A stretch of 64,000 nt of DNA, taken from the NCBI GenBank assembly GCA_020636045.1, contig JACJYP010000005.1, forward strand, positions 62,001 through 126,000, read 5' to 3'. Shown in pieces: positions 24,858 to 33,586 of the stretch. The notes under the pieces are model-generated. The model searched no databases. It had not been told where the DNA came from and saw only the letters and a list, made by a program, of their open reading frames with translations. Each line of letters starts with the position of its first letter. Positions within the stretch are counted from its first letter, which is position 1. This stretch comes from Lewinellaceae bacterium (GTDB taxonomy: Bacteria; Bacteroidota; Bacteroidia; Chitinophagales; Saprospiraceae). Position numbers and translations under genes: made by a program.

Positions 24858-27356
24858 TTAGCGGAGGATCAGTTTTCCAGCGCCGAGTATTTGTTGCCCG
24901 GTACTGATGCGGATCATGTAAACACCTGCAGGCAACTGCCCGCGTTCGAAATACCATTGCGTGCCGCTCAGTTCGGCGCGCTGCACCAGCCTGCTGTTCA
25001 GGTCGAGCAATTCTACCTGCCAGTTGGTGTTTTCCGGCAAACCGTCGATCTCCAGCACAGCCGTTTCCGCAACGGGATTGGGCATGATGCGCAGGTTCAG
25101 GCCATCCATAAACGGCTGCCAGGCGCTGACCGTTACAAAGTCCTTGCCTACACGATGCAGGGTGGTATTGGTAAAGATCGGTTCGTTGAAATCGAAAAAG
25201 ATCGCAGCCTGGTTTTCGATCTTCGTTTCCAGAGGTACGCCTGCTTTTTGAGAAATGCGGAAGGATACATACCCTTGCGATACATCCTGCCCCTTGCTGC
25301 TATCGGGCAACTGGATATTGTCGAATACAAATTTGATATTCCGGTCCCCGTAAAAGTCGAACTTGTAGGGATGGCTGCTCGCTCCGGGCACGATCGTGGC
25401 GGCGTCGAGCCAGGATGATAATTCGTCGCGCACCACCACGGTAAAGGCCGTGTCAGTACCCGTATTCTGAAAATGAATGGTGTATTCGATGTCGGTGCCC
25501 GGTTCGATATACCGGCCGGCATCATAACCCTTTGGTAATCCATCCTTTGCGTTCGGATCGTACGAGCCGACATTCTCCCTGCAATCGATATCCACCCAGG
25601 GGTTATTGTCATCAGCCGGGAACTGACTGACGTAACCCAGGCTGAATTGGGCGCCTGTAGTGCAGCCCTCCACAGCAAGACTCGGCTGCGAATTGCCGGG
25701 GTGGTAAAGTTCCTGTTCCACCTCCAGGCGCCAGGTGGAGCCATTGGCGGGTACCTTGATATGATGTATGTCATCGGGCGCCAGGATAATGGCAGGTGGC
25801 GGCGCCTGCATCAGCATGACAGCATCTTCGATGATCACGTATTCGAGCGGACCGCTCATGCTGCCCGTGCCTGTATTGCGCACGATAAAATCAAGTGTGT
25901 CGGAACCGCAATTTGCCTCGATTTGCAGGCTGGCGCCCGACCATAACGGATCAACCGGTTCGCAGGAACCGGTAGGGTAGATGACCCCTTCTACACAGTG
26001 AGTCTGCCCGAGTGCCGCATCGCAACTGACGTATACTTTGAACCAGAAATTTCCACATTCATTCGCTTGTACGGTTCCCAGGTCAAAGGAATAGAGGTTG
26101 TTTCCCAGATCGGTGTATGGAATCGAGGAATCCGTAATGGACAGGAAGGGGTCAAGCAGTATTTCCACATGAGAATCGGCGGCTTCCTGCGTGCCTTCAT
26201 TGCAATATTGGACCGAATATGTACCGTGGAAGCAGCGGCGCAGCGTGGTCGAAGTAATATCGATGGTCATGGCCGGACAAAGTGCCAGCGGCTTGATATG
26301 GAAATCCTGGACCGCGATATCGTCGGGCGCTACACTTACTGCAGCGCTCAGCGGGCAGGACTCCCAAAGGTTGTTGGGTGCGATCACGGATACGGTGTAA
26401 TCGCCTGCAGCCACATGCATGCTGTAATATCCATCGACATCGGTGTAGGCGAAATATTCATTGCCGGAAGCGTCTTCAACCCGGACGATCAGCCCCGGAA
26501 ATCCCTCTTCGCCGGCATCCGCGCTGCAATTGCCATTCCAGTCCTGATATACATTTCCCTCAATGTCGCCGCACTCGTCAGGGGAGTTTTCAACCACGTA
26601 ATTGGCTGTTGCTGAGCAACCTCTGCTGTCCACGACCGTTACGATATAGATACCGTCCACTGGGAACGGGATATAAGGTTGCGATTCGCCGGTATTCCAC
26701 GTATAAGTGTAAGGAAAGACACCTCCCTGTGCATAGGCAAACATGCCCACTGAATCAAAACACGATGTATTATTATAAGTAATGTTGGCTTCAAGTGGCC
26801 CGGGAACGTCGGTCGACCAGCAGGCTTCTGCCGTACAACTGTTTACCGTACTGGTGACAGTCACACATATAGCACTGAAATCGCCGGGGATCAAGGTTAT
26901 ACTTTGAGTGGTTTCTCCGGTACTCCAGCTGTATAGAAAATTGCCAATGCCGCCGGTGACATCAGCGCTCAGCGTAACGGGGTCATTCAAAGGATCGCAG
27001 CCGATATCGCTGGCAACGATCGAAACCACCGGAATACTGCCATCCTGTTCTACTTCAACCGTATCGCTGCCCCAGCAACCTGTAACGGAGTCCAGTAAGA
27101 ACACGGAATAAAAACCCGGAGTAGTGACAACAGGGTTGAGTACTCCTGGTAATTGAGCGGCTCCGCTCCATGAAATGGAAAGATCATTTGAAGCAGGGTC
27201 AACAGTAGTATTCAATTGAACGCTGGGATTTTGGCAACTGATAACGCCCGGTGTGGCGATCTGAACAGCAAGGCTGCAGGGAGGCTGGGCATATAAGATG
27301 CCAAGGCAGAGAGACAGGAGCATCGTTAGCCAGAATGTCGATTTTTTCTTGCACAT
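24858..27356 (-). CDS. Large secreted multidomain protein with T9SS sorting domain
   Basis: 832-aa exported protein; start 27356 gives signal MCKKKSTFWLTMLLSLCLG and cleavage near LYAQ. Three Ig/PKD-like modules at about 25-270 (for example SWSTGETTQSITL and TWNTGESQPYIPF) are followed by an SdrD-B-like module (GNVYQDWNGNCSADAGEEG), CARDB/DUF11-like beta domains, a DUF7619-like module (YIEPGTDIEYTIHFQNTG) and a C-terminal T9SS sorting domain (LRIMPNPVAETAVLEI to the end). It has no catalytic motif, so a surface structural or adhesive role is likely. A terminator follows the stop. Confidence 0.85.
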   Translation of the reverse strand: MCKKKSTFWLTMLLSLCLGILYAQPPCSLAVQIATPGVISCQNPSVQLNTTVDPASNDLSISWSGAAQLPGVLNPVVTTPGFYSVFLLDSVTGCWGSDTVEVEQDGSIPVVSIVASDIGCDPLNDPVTLSADVTGGIGNFLYSWSTGETTQSITLIPGDFSAICVTVTSTVNSCTAEACWSTDVPGPLEANITYNNTSCFDSVGMFAYAQGGVFPYTYTWNTGESQPYIPFPVDGIYIVTVVDSRGCSATANYVVENSPDECGDIEGNVYQDWNGNCSADAGEEGFPGLIVRVEDASGNEYFAYTDVDGYYSMHVAAGDYTVSVIAPNNLWESCPLSAAVSVAPDDIAVQDFHIKPLALCPAMTIDITSTTLRRCFHGTYSVQYCNEGTQEAADSHVEILLDPFLSITDSSIPYTDLGNNLYSFDLGTVQANECGNFWFKVYVSCDAALGQTHCVEGVIYPTGSCEPVDPLWSGASLQIEANCGSDTLDFIVRNTGTGSMSGPLEYVIIEDAVMLMQAPPPAIILAPDDIHHIKVPANGSTWRLEVEQELYHPGNSQPSLAVEGCTTGAQFSLGYVSQFPADDNNPWVDIDCRENVGSYDPNAKDGLPKGYDAGRYIEPGTDIEYTIHFQNTGTDTAFTVVVRDELSSWLDAATIVPGASSHPYKFDFYGDRNIKFVFDNIQLPDSSKGQDVSQGYVSFRISQKAGVPLETKIENQAAIFFDFNEPIFTNTTLHRVGKDFVTVSAWQPFMDGLNLRIMPNPVAETAVLEIDGLPENTNWQVELLDLNSRLVQRAELSGTQWYFERGQLPAGVYMIRISTGQQILGAGKLILR

Positions 27357-27479
27357 AACATATTGAGTTTGGGTATGAACGGCTTTGCCAATGAGTTGAA
27401 TGAACATGGTCATAAGTGAAGTGATCGCGCCCGCTGTTATCATCAGTTGTGCGCGGTGGATGATTAATCGATACAAAAG

Positions 27480-27612
27480 TTTGATAATTCATCCGGCCTT
27501 GCAAAGACAAATTTTGGCATTAATAAAAATTATTTTCATTAATAACATTATATAAAATTGATTAACAGATATTTGTAAAAGTTAAAATCAAAATATTGTA
27601 CAAAGGCAATAT
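27480..27612. other. Strongly AT-rich divergent intergenic segment
   Basis: The 264 bases between divergent genes at 27356 and 27621 contain a stretch rich in A/T runs (ATTAATAAAAATTATTTTC and similar), unlike the GC-rich surroundings. It presumably holds both promoters, but I see no exact TTG-N19-TAnnTTTG match. No RNA gene seen. Confidence 0.5.
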
Positions 27613-27620
27613 TTGCTTTT

Positions 27621-29003
27621 ATGGAAAATTCATTGCTTTGGCAAGTATTCGTTACCCTCGGGAGCCTGGAACGGAAACACCTTGATCAGTGGCTGTGCTC
27701 CCCGTTCTTTTGCCGGCGGGAGCAGCCGTTGCAATTGTACCGGTATCTGCAAACCTGTCTGGATAAGGGCGTCGCCCCCGCTGCGTCGGCGACCGGCTTC
27801 GCGTCGCGCGAACTGAACCTGCTGATGAGCGAAGTGCTTGGCCATATCGAGCACTTTCTGGTGTATAGAGAAAGGTTTGAAGTTGAAGAGAATTTCCCCC
27901 TGAATCTGGCTACGGCCTACCGCAAGCGGGGACTGGAAAAGCATTTTCGACAGCGCCTGCACAAGGCGCGTGTGCAATGGGCGCAGCAACCGTACCGGCA
28001 TGCGGAATATTTCGAGGCGCAGGCCGGTATCGAATACGAATGGTATCAATTCCTGAGCATGGACCGGCGGACGGAAGCGCTGAACTTACAGGACCTGTCC
28101 GATCAGACGGATACGGCGTATATCGCCCGAAAACTCCGGCAGGCCTGTATGGCCCTCAGCCACCAGACGGTATACAATGCCGAATATCGCTTCGGCCTGC
28201 TTGACGCTGTACTCGATCATGTGCGGCATTCGGAGCGGCTGCAGGAATTGCCTGCCGTGGCCCTGTATTACAACTGCTACCTGTTTCTCACTGAATCGGA
28301 AGGAGAGGGGTTTTTCCAGCGGTTCAAGGAGCAACTGCTCGCGCAACAGGAAAGTTTGCCGGTGGAGGAACAGCGCAATCTGCACCTCCTCGCCATCAAT
28401 TACTGTATCCGGCAGATCAATCGGCTGGCGCCCGGGTATTTCCGGGAAGCACTGGATCTCTACCAATCGGCTTTGCGTGCCGAATTGCTTTTTGAAAACG
28501 GCCTCTTGTCGCATTTTGCGTACAACAACATCGTTGCCATCGCCATTAAAGTGGGGGAGCATGACTGGGTACGGCAATTCATAGAAAACTATGCCCAACA
28601 CCTGGAAAAAAAGCATCGCAACGCTTCTTATCACCTCAACCTCGCGCGAGTGGAATACGAGCGGCGCGATATGCGAGCAGCGCTGCTGCACCTGCAGCAA
28701 GCCGACTACAAAGACCTGATCAATAACCTGATTGCCAAAACCCTGCAACTCAAGATCTATTACGAGACCGATGAGTTCGATACCCTGGACGCCCACCTGC
28801 AAAGCATGCAGACCTTCATCAGGCGACAACGCGTGATCGGATATCACAAGACCAATTATTTGAACATCATACGTTATACACGGCAACTGATGCAACGCCA
28901 CGCCGCCGGACGCCAGGTGCGCGAACGACTGAGACAGAAAATAACGTCGGAACCGGTTCTGACGGAAAAAGAGTGGTTTCTGGAACAATTATCGGGTGGA
29001 TAG
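27621..29003 (+). CDS. Predicted all-helical protein of unknown function
   Basis: 460-aa soluble protein without signal peptide or membrane segment. The sequence is continuous amphipathic helix with Leu/Arg/Glu/Tyr-rich repeats (for example LARVEYERRDMRAALLHLQQADYK), as in TPR-like or other alpha-solenoid proteins. No enzyme motif is visible. It starts at the ATG following the AT-rich segment and stands alone, with the MOSC gene 69 bases later on the same strand. Possibly a Saprospiria-typical protein of unknown role. Confidence 0.7.
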   Translation: MENSLLWQVFVTLGSLERKHLDQWLCSPFFCRREQPLQLYRYLQTCLDKGVAPAASATGFASRELNLLMSEVLGHIEHFLVYRERFEVEENFPLNLATAYRKRGLEKHFRQRLHKARVQWAQQPYRHAEYFEAQAGIEYEWYQFLSMDRRTEALNLQDLSDQTDTAYIARKLRQACMALSHQTVYNAEYRFGLLDAVLDHVRHSERLQELPAVALYYNCYLFLTESEGEGFFQRFKEQLLAQQESLPVEEQRNLHLLAINYCIRQINRLAPGYFREALDLYQSALRAELLFENGLLSHFAYNNIVAIAIKVGEHDWVRQFIENYAQHLEKKHRNASYHLNLARVEYERRDMRAALLHLQQADYKDLINNLIAKTLQLKIYYETDEFDTLDAHLQSMQTFIRRQRVIGYHKTNYLNIIRYTRQLMQRHAAGRQVRERLRQKITSEPVLTEKEWFLEQLSGG

Positions 29004-29072
29004 AATTGATATGCTTTTCGGATGTTTGCACTTTGAACGGCCCTGCGGGCTTTCAGATATCAGCCAACTACC

Positions 29073-29906
29073 ATGTACACCCTTTCACAGATCAATATTT
29101 TCCCGGTAAAATCCCTCGGCGGCATATCGCTGCCTTCCGCCCAGGTGGCGCGCCGAGGACTGCAATACGACCGGCGCTGGATGCTTGTAGATCCCGACGG
29201 CCGTTTTGTGAGCCAGCGGGAGCTACCCGAGATGGCGCTGCTGACCACATCACTCTCGGAAAGACACCTTGTCGTTTCCCGGAAAAATGACCCCTTGGAT
29301 AATGTACGCATACCCTTGCAACCGGATGTCGATAGCATGATGCCGCTCCGGGTAGGAATATGGAGCGACCGCTGCGGCGCACGGCTGCATGAATCTGATA
29401 TAAACAACTGGTTTTCAGATCGTTTGAAGTCTCCGTTGCGACTGGTCCACATGCCCGAGACGACACGCCGGCGTGCCGACGGTCGTTACGCGCCTTCCGG
29501 CCAGTTCGTGAGTTTTGCCGACGGATATCCCTTTCTTTTGATCGGCCAGGCGTCACTGGATGACCTCAACAACCGACTCGCAACGCCGCTTCCCATGGAT
29601 CGATTCAGACCAAACTTCGTATTCACCGGCGGCCATGCCTTTGAAGAAGATGGCTGGGGCGATTTTTTTATCGGCGACATACCTTTTCGCTGCGTAAAAC
29701 CCTGTGCCCGGTGCATTATCCCCACCATCGACCAGCAAACGGCGCAACGCGCTGCCGAACCGCTTAAAACGTTTGCCACTTTCAGAAAGCGGAACAACAA
29801 GATCCTGTTCGGCCAGAATGTGATCTGGACGGGAGAAGGCGATGGCCGGGTGCATGTGGGAACCAACATAAAAGTTGCTGGAGAATCCCGGAAAGCGGCA
29901 TCATAA
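29073..29906 (+). CDS. MOSC-domain protein (YcbX-like without ferredoxin domain)
   Basis: 277-aa protein with the MOSC N-terminal beta-barrel (INIFPVKSLGGISLPSAQV, residues about 7-25) and the MOSC core with RPNFVFTGGHAFEEDGW and the molybdenum-cofactor cysteine region KPCARCI. It ends with the VHVGTNIKV strand. The family binds sulfurated molybdenum cofactor, for example in N-hydroxylated compound reduction. The ferredoxin domain present in E. coli YcbX is missing. The stop codon abuts the stop of the convergent gene, the two reading frames overlapping by six bases. Confidence 0.88.
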   Translation: MYTLSQINIFPVKSLGGISLPSAQVARRGLQYDRRWMLVDPDGRFVSQRELPEMALLTTSLSERHLVVSRKNDPLDNVRIPLQPDVDSMMPLRVGIWSDRCGARLHESDINNWFSDRLKSPLRLVHMPETTRRRADGRYAPSGQFVSFADGYPFLLIGQASLDDLNNRLATPLPMDRFRPNFVFTGGHAFEEDGWGDFFIGDIPFRCVKPCARCIIPTIDQQTAQRAAEPLKTFATFRKRNNKILFGQNVIWTGEGDGRVHVGTNIKVAGESRKAAS

Positions 29907-30365
29907 TGGGAATACGACACCTGCAAGCAGGCTCAAAAAACCGGTAAACAAGGCGATCTGCCGGTAACTGAAATACTTGAGCCACTGGTCGCGTTGGCGT
30001 TCCCAGTCGACAGGATATTGTTCGGGCGTCCAGGTATTGATGATCGCGTTGATGGGTATATTTCCACGTTTCATAAAAGAGATATCCGCGATCAGCCCTG
30101 CGAAGGCGAGGATCGCGAACGGAAGCATGCTGTTCTTTTCAAAAAAGGCAACGGCAACAAGTAGCAATGTGCTGAACAGCGTGCCATAATAGACGACGGC
30201 CCCGTTCCTGCGCATCTGCTCATCGATGCGGTGGCGCATCTCGATATAGGCCGGTGCGTGCATGTTGCGTGAAGCATTTCCGAGCGCGATCAGGTAAAAA
30301 AGCGGCTGACTGACAGTAGCGGTGTAGAAGATCAGGGAAATGAACAGGATCGGGCCGGTTAGCAT
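29901..30365 (-). CDS. DUF1772-like small membrane protein
   Basis: 154-aa protein with four hydrophobic segments (about 3-25, 57-75, 80-93 and 134-152). Residues 108-132 (INTWTPEQYPVDWERQRDQW) resemble the conserved NxxW...P.dW...R..W segment of DUF1772/anthrone-oxygenase-like proteins. The reaction is unknown in bacteria. It is convergent with the MOSC gene and overlaps its stop codon. Confidence 0.65.
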   Translation of the reverse strand: MLTGPILFISLIFYTATVSQPLFYLIALGNASRNMHAPAYIEMRHRIDEQMRRNGAVVYYGTLFSTLLLVAVAFFEKNSMLPFAILAFAGLIADISFMKRGNIPINAIINTWTPEQYPVDWERQRDQWLKYFSYRQIALFTGFLSLLAGVVFPL

Positions 30366-30553
30366 GTCGAAAAGATGATGAACAGGAGTTGAATTTTCGC
30401 CTGAAAGTACTCTGGCAAACGGGTATGTTTCACCGTATCTGACGGATATTTTCAGTTAAAATTCGTCGAATATCCTGAATTTGCCTGCATCGGTCGCATC
30501 CGGCTTGGCTGACCCGGCTTTTTTTCGTAAATTCACCCAGAAAACGGTTATAT

Positions 30554-30907
30554 ATGGAAAAAGATCAATATTTTGAGGAGGCTATTAACTGGGCTCAAAA
30601 ACACGGTTTTAACAACATAAAAGCCAATTACGAGTCTTATGAATCTCCTGTCCAGTTTTCAATGGTAAATGGTGACTCCACATTCACGCCGGATATCACC
30701 GCTTACAAATATGAAGACAAGTATTATATTGAAATTGCTACCAAAACAGATCAGCCTGACGAAGTAGTCGCCAAATGGAGCCTGTTGAGTTCGCTCGCCC
30801 AGAATAAAGGGGGGAAGTTGTTCCTGCTGGCGCCCAAAGGCCATAAGGCTTTTGCCGATCGCATGATCAAAAAGCACCGCGTAGATGCGCAGCTGGTAGA
30901 CCTGTAA
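30554..30907 (+). CDS. Small soluble protein, possible PD-(D/E)XK-like fold
   Basis: 117-aa protein without signal peptide. The order helix, strand, TPDITAYKYEDKYYIEIATK (Pro46-Asp47 ... Glu60 ... Lys64), helix, then GGKLFLLAPKG looks like the core of restriction-endonuclease-like proteins, but the usual lysine two residues after Glu is Ala62. So it may be an inactive or divergent member, or an unrelated fold. It sits alone between a DUF1772-like gene and recN on the opposite strands. Confidence 0.6.
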   Translation: MEKDQYFEEAINWAQKHGFNNIKANYESYESPVQFSMVNGDSTFTPDITAYKYEDKYYIEIATKTDQPDEVVAKWSLLSSLAQNKGGKLFLLAPKGHKAFADRMIKKHRVDAQLVDL

Positions 30908-30947
30908 ATATCTTCTGCCGACAAGACAGCGGGCTTTTCCAGTCTTT

Positions 30948-32612
30948 TTATGAACCAATAGTGCCGACCAACTCTTTTGCAGTGGCCACGGCCGCATCGC
31001 TCGGCGGATTTCCGCTGAGCATGACTGCTATGCTGCGCACCCGTTCGTCGGGTGTGAGCATGCGAATATTGGTAATCGTGCGGTTGTCCGCAACTTTTTT
31101 GAATACATAGTAGTGCATATCTGCACGCGCGGCGATCTGCGGCGTGTGCGTAATGCTTACGACCTGGTGCCGGGCGCTCAGTTCTTTTAGGATGGCGCCC
31201 ATTTTCATGGACACGTCGCCACTGATGCCCGAATCGATCTCGTCGAAGATGAGCGTGGGCAGCGGTATGGCGTCGGCTACAAGGCTTTTGGTGCAAAGGG
31301 TCAGGCGTGAGAGTTCGCCGCCGGAGGCTACGCCTTTGATAGGCAGGTAACTGGCGCCGACATTGCTCGCAAAGAGAAACTGCACATCGTCGGCGCCGGT
31401 AGGAGTGAGCGTGTCGGTCGGTCGGATCTCTACTTTTATCCGGGCATGCGGCATGGAAAGTTGTGCAAGCATGTCGTGCACCCGTGATTCAAAACCCGCA
31501 GGCACTGTTTTTCTGCGCTCGCTCAGGGTATCTGCAATCGCACGGAGTTGTTTTTCCTGGCGTTCGATCTCTTTCCCGAGGCGCTCGATTTCCTGGCCCA
31601 GATCGCTGAAATCCGCTGTCTCCCGCGTCAACTTTTCCTGTATGGCGAGCAGATCGGCTACACTCACTACGTTATGCTTTTTCTCCAGCCGGTAGATGAT
31701 ATTGAGCCGCTCCTCTGCTTCCGCTATCCTTTCCGGGTTGTATTCAGTACTTTCACTAATGCGTTCGCATTCCTTTGCAATATCCTGCAGGTCGGCGATC
31801 AGGGCATCCAGCCGTTCGCTCAGGGCGTCGAGTTGTCCGGAGAATTTGCGCGCACCACTCATGCTTCTTGCCAGTTCCTGTAGCTGGCCGGCGATGTTCG
31901 GCTCGGCTTCCGCCAGATAGTTGTAGACGTTGCCGTACGTGCGTTTAATGTCTTCTGCATTGGTCAGCCGCGCCAGTTCGTCTTCCAGTTGCGCCTGTTC
32001 ACCTTCCACAAGTTCGGCCTGTAGCAATTCGTCGAGTTGAAAGCGCAGAAATTCCATTTCACGGGCGTCCTGTTCGCTACGCGACTTCATCTCATCCAGC
32101 CGCTTCCTGTCCGCGCTATATTGCCGGTAACCGTTCTGATAGTCTTTGAGGATCAATGAGTTATCGGCCAGCGCGTCGATCATGCGCAGCTGGAAATTAA
32201 CATTATGAATGTCGAGCACGTCGAATTGCTGGTGCAGGTCGACCAGCGCCTCTGTCAGGCGTTGCAATACCTGATTGTTGACGGGCGTATCGTTGACGAA
32301 AGCGCGGCTTTTTCCGGCAGGGGAGAGTTCCCGGCGGATCACGACCTCGCGGTCATAGTCCAGTTCATGTGTTTCGAAAAAAGGCTGCAGGTCGTACCGC
32401 TCCACCTCAAACAAGGCTTCCACCACACATTTTTCGTTGTCGTTGTAAAACAACTTCGAATCCGCCCGCTCGCCCATGACCAATCCCAGCGCGCCCAGCA
32501 GAATGGACTTCCCGGCGCCCGTTTCGCCGGTGATGATGGTCAGTCGATCGGAAAAATTGATCTCGATCTCATCGATCAGCGCATAGTTGCGGATGTGGAG
32601 TCTTTTGAGCAT
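30948..32612 (-). CDS. recN: DNA repair protein RecN
   Basis: 554-aa SMC-like ATPase of double-strand-break repair. It begins MLKRLHIRNYALIDEIEI with Walker A GETGAGKS at 29-36, has long coiled coils in the middle (about 150-390), the signature GVASGGELSRLTL and Walker B TLIFDEIDSGISG, then a conserved QVVSITHTPQIAARAD. Length and order match RecN. Its start codon lies 10 bases from a phased heptanucleotide repeat. Confidence 0.96.
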   Translation of the reverse strand: MLKRLHIRNYALIDEIEINFSDRLTIITGETGAGKSILLGALGLVMGERADSKLFYNDNEKCVVEALFEVERYDLQPFFETHELDYDREVVIRRELSPAGKSRAFVNDTPVNNQVLQRLTEALVDLHQQFDVLDIHNVNFQLRMIDALADNSLILKDYQNGYRQYSADRKRLDEMKSRSEQDAREMEFLRFQLDELLQAELVEGEQAQLEDELARLTNAEDIKRTYGNVYNYLAEAEPNIAGQLQELARSMSGARKFSGQLDALSERLDALIADLQDIAKECERISESTEYNPERIAEAEERLNIIYRLEKKHNVVSVADLLAIQEKLTRETADFSDLGQEIERLGKEIERQEKQLRAIADTLSERRKTVPAGFESRVHDMLAQLSMPHARIKVEIRPTDTLTPTGADDVQFLFASNVGASYLPIKGVASGGELSRLTLCTKSLVADAIPLPTLIFDEIDSGISGDVSMKMGAILKELSARHQVVSITHTPQIAARADMHYYVFKKVADNRTITNIRMLTPDERVRSIAVMLSGNPPSDAAVATAKELVGTIGS

Positions 32613-32622
32613 TTTATGCTAG

Positions 32623-32692
32623 ACGGTTAACGGTGGACGGCTTACGGGCGACGGTTTACGGCCAACGGTAGACGGTTTACGGCTTACGGTGC
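32623..32692. repeat. Ten phased heptanucleotide repeats, ACGGnnn
   Basis: Exactly ten 7-base units read ACGG followed by three variable bases (TTA, TGG, CTT, GCG, TTT, CCA, TAG, TTT, CTT, TGC) with no slip in register. The block sits directly upstream of recN (minus strand). A second block in opposite orientation starts 129 bases away, at 32821. Confidence 0.9.
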
Positions 32693-32820
32693 TGTAATTG
32701 TTGTGAGGTGGCAGGAATTTTTAGTGACTGCAAAAATAATTAATACAATTTGGAAAGTCACATAAAATATTTTGTTTCAAAACCCCGCTTTTCACCACCC
32801 AACAAATCACCCGCTATACT

Positions 32821-32911
32821 CCGTAAACCGTCAGCCGTCTACCGTCAGCCGTCCACCGTGAGCCGTCCACCGTCTACCGTTGGCCGTGAACCGTCTACCG
32901 CGAGCCGTTCA
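32821..32911. repeat. Thirteen phased heptanucleotide repeats, CCGTnnn
   Basis: Thirteen in-register units of CCG(T) plus three variable bases, the reverse complement orientation of the block at 32623 (nnnACGG); one unit reads CCGC and a degenerate CCGAGCG follows. The stop codon of the lipoprotein gene (TAG, 32895-32897 on the minus strand) lies inside the block, so the repeat forms the last residues of that protein. Confidence 0.9.
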
Positions 32912-33443
32912 CCGAGCGCCCGCTGGCAGTGCGGACTTCCGTTTTGCGGTACGAGGACTTTTTCAGGTTGACCAGCAGCCGCGGGATCTCATCGGAGGCG
33001 GTAAAGAACTTTTGCCCTGCGTAGTTCACCTTGCCACGGCGCTTGTCCCACTCGCTGGCAAGCAGCATATACTGGCCGCCGTAGCGGGGATTGGGTCCGA
33101 ACGTCAGAAAATACGAGTCGTCTTTATTTTCAAAACTGATGGCGAAATGGTCTTCTTTCGGGCGGAACAGGAATACGCCCGGCGTTCCTTCCTTGAAGTG
33201 GACCTGTTCCGTTTTGCGGCCGTCGACGATCTTGATCTCGCCGGAAGCGATGGTCGTCGCATTGTCATCGTCGAGGTAGCGATAGATCGTGAGGTCGTCG
33301 GAAAGGTAAAACTGTATGCGGCGCAGGTCGTCGTCGGACCAGTTTTGATCTTCGTACAGTTTATTGTTGAATACGGAGAGTTGGGGGCTGCAGGAAGCGA
33401 ACAGGCTTGCTGCGGAGAGGAATAAGAGGCAAATGCGATTCAT
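32895..33443 (-). CDS. Predicted lipoprotein whose 3' end runs into a repeat
   Basis: 182-aa protein with lipobox ending at Cys18 (SLFASC). The mature part begins SPQLSVFNNKLYEDQNWSDDD and contains RRIQFYLSDDLTIYRY, a pattern I recall from a Bacteroidota lipoprotein family of unknown function, then a beta-rich domain with GGQYMLLASEWDKRRGKV. The final residues (SVNGSR) are encoded by the heptanucleotide repeat, which probably replaced the original C-terminus. Confidence 0.7.
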   Translation of the reverse strand: MNRICLLFLSAASLFASCSPQLSVFNNKLYEDQNWSDDDLRRIQFYLSDDLTIYRYLDDDNATTIASGEIKIVDGRKTEQVHFKEGTPGVFLFRPKEDHFAISFENKDDSYFLTFGPNPRYGGQYMLLASEWDKRRGKVNYAGQKFFTASDEIPRLLVNLKKSSYRKTEVRTASGRSVNGSR

Positions 33444-33586
33444 GATGTCTTTTTTTGTGCGAAATACGCCTTCCCCTGCTTAGATGTCAACCGCAGGAGG
33501 ATGGTTTAACGCAACTTTATCGCTGAATGCTAAGGTTTTGTAAAAGCCTTGCTGTGCAATCGCCCGTATCGGGCATGCGAGCCGTT

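Noticed and set aside
32623..32911. Heptanucleotide blocks as a CRISPR array
   Set aside because: The unit is 7 bases with no spacer of about 30 bases, and there are no cas genes. It is a short tandem repeat.
32750..32971. 73-codon plus-strand ORF through the repeat region (RPPSTVGREPST and similar)
   Set aside because: The repeated Pro-Ser-Thr pattern is only the translation of the 7-base repeat, and the frame runs into the antisense of the lipoprotein gene.
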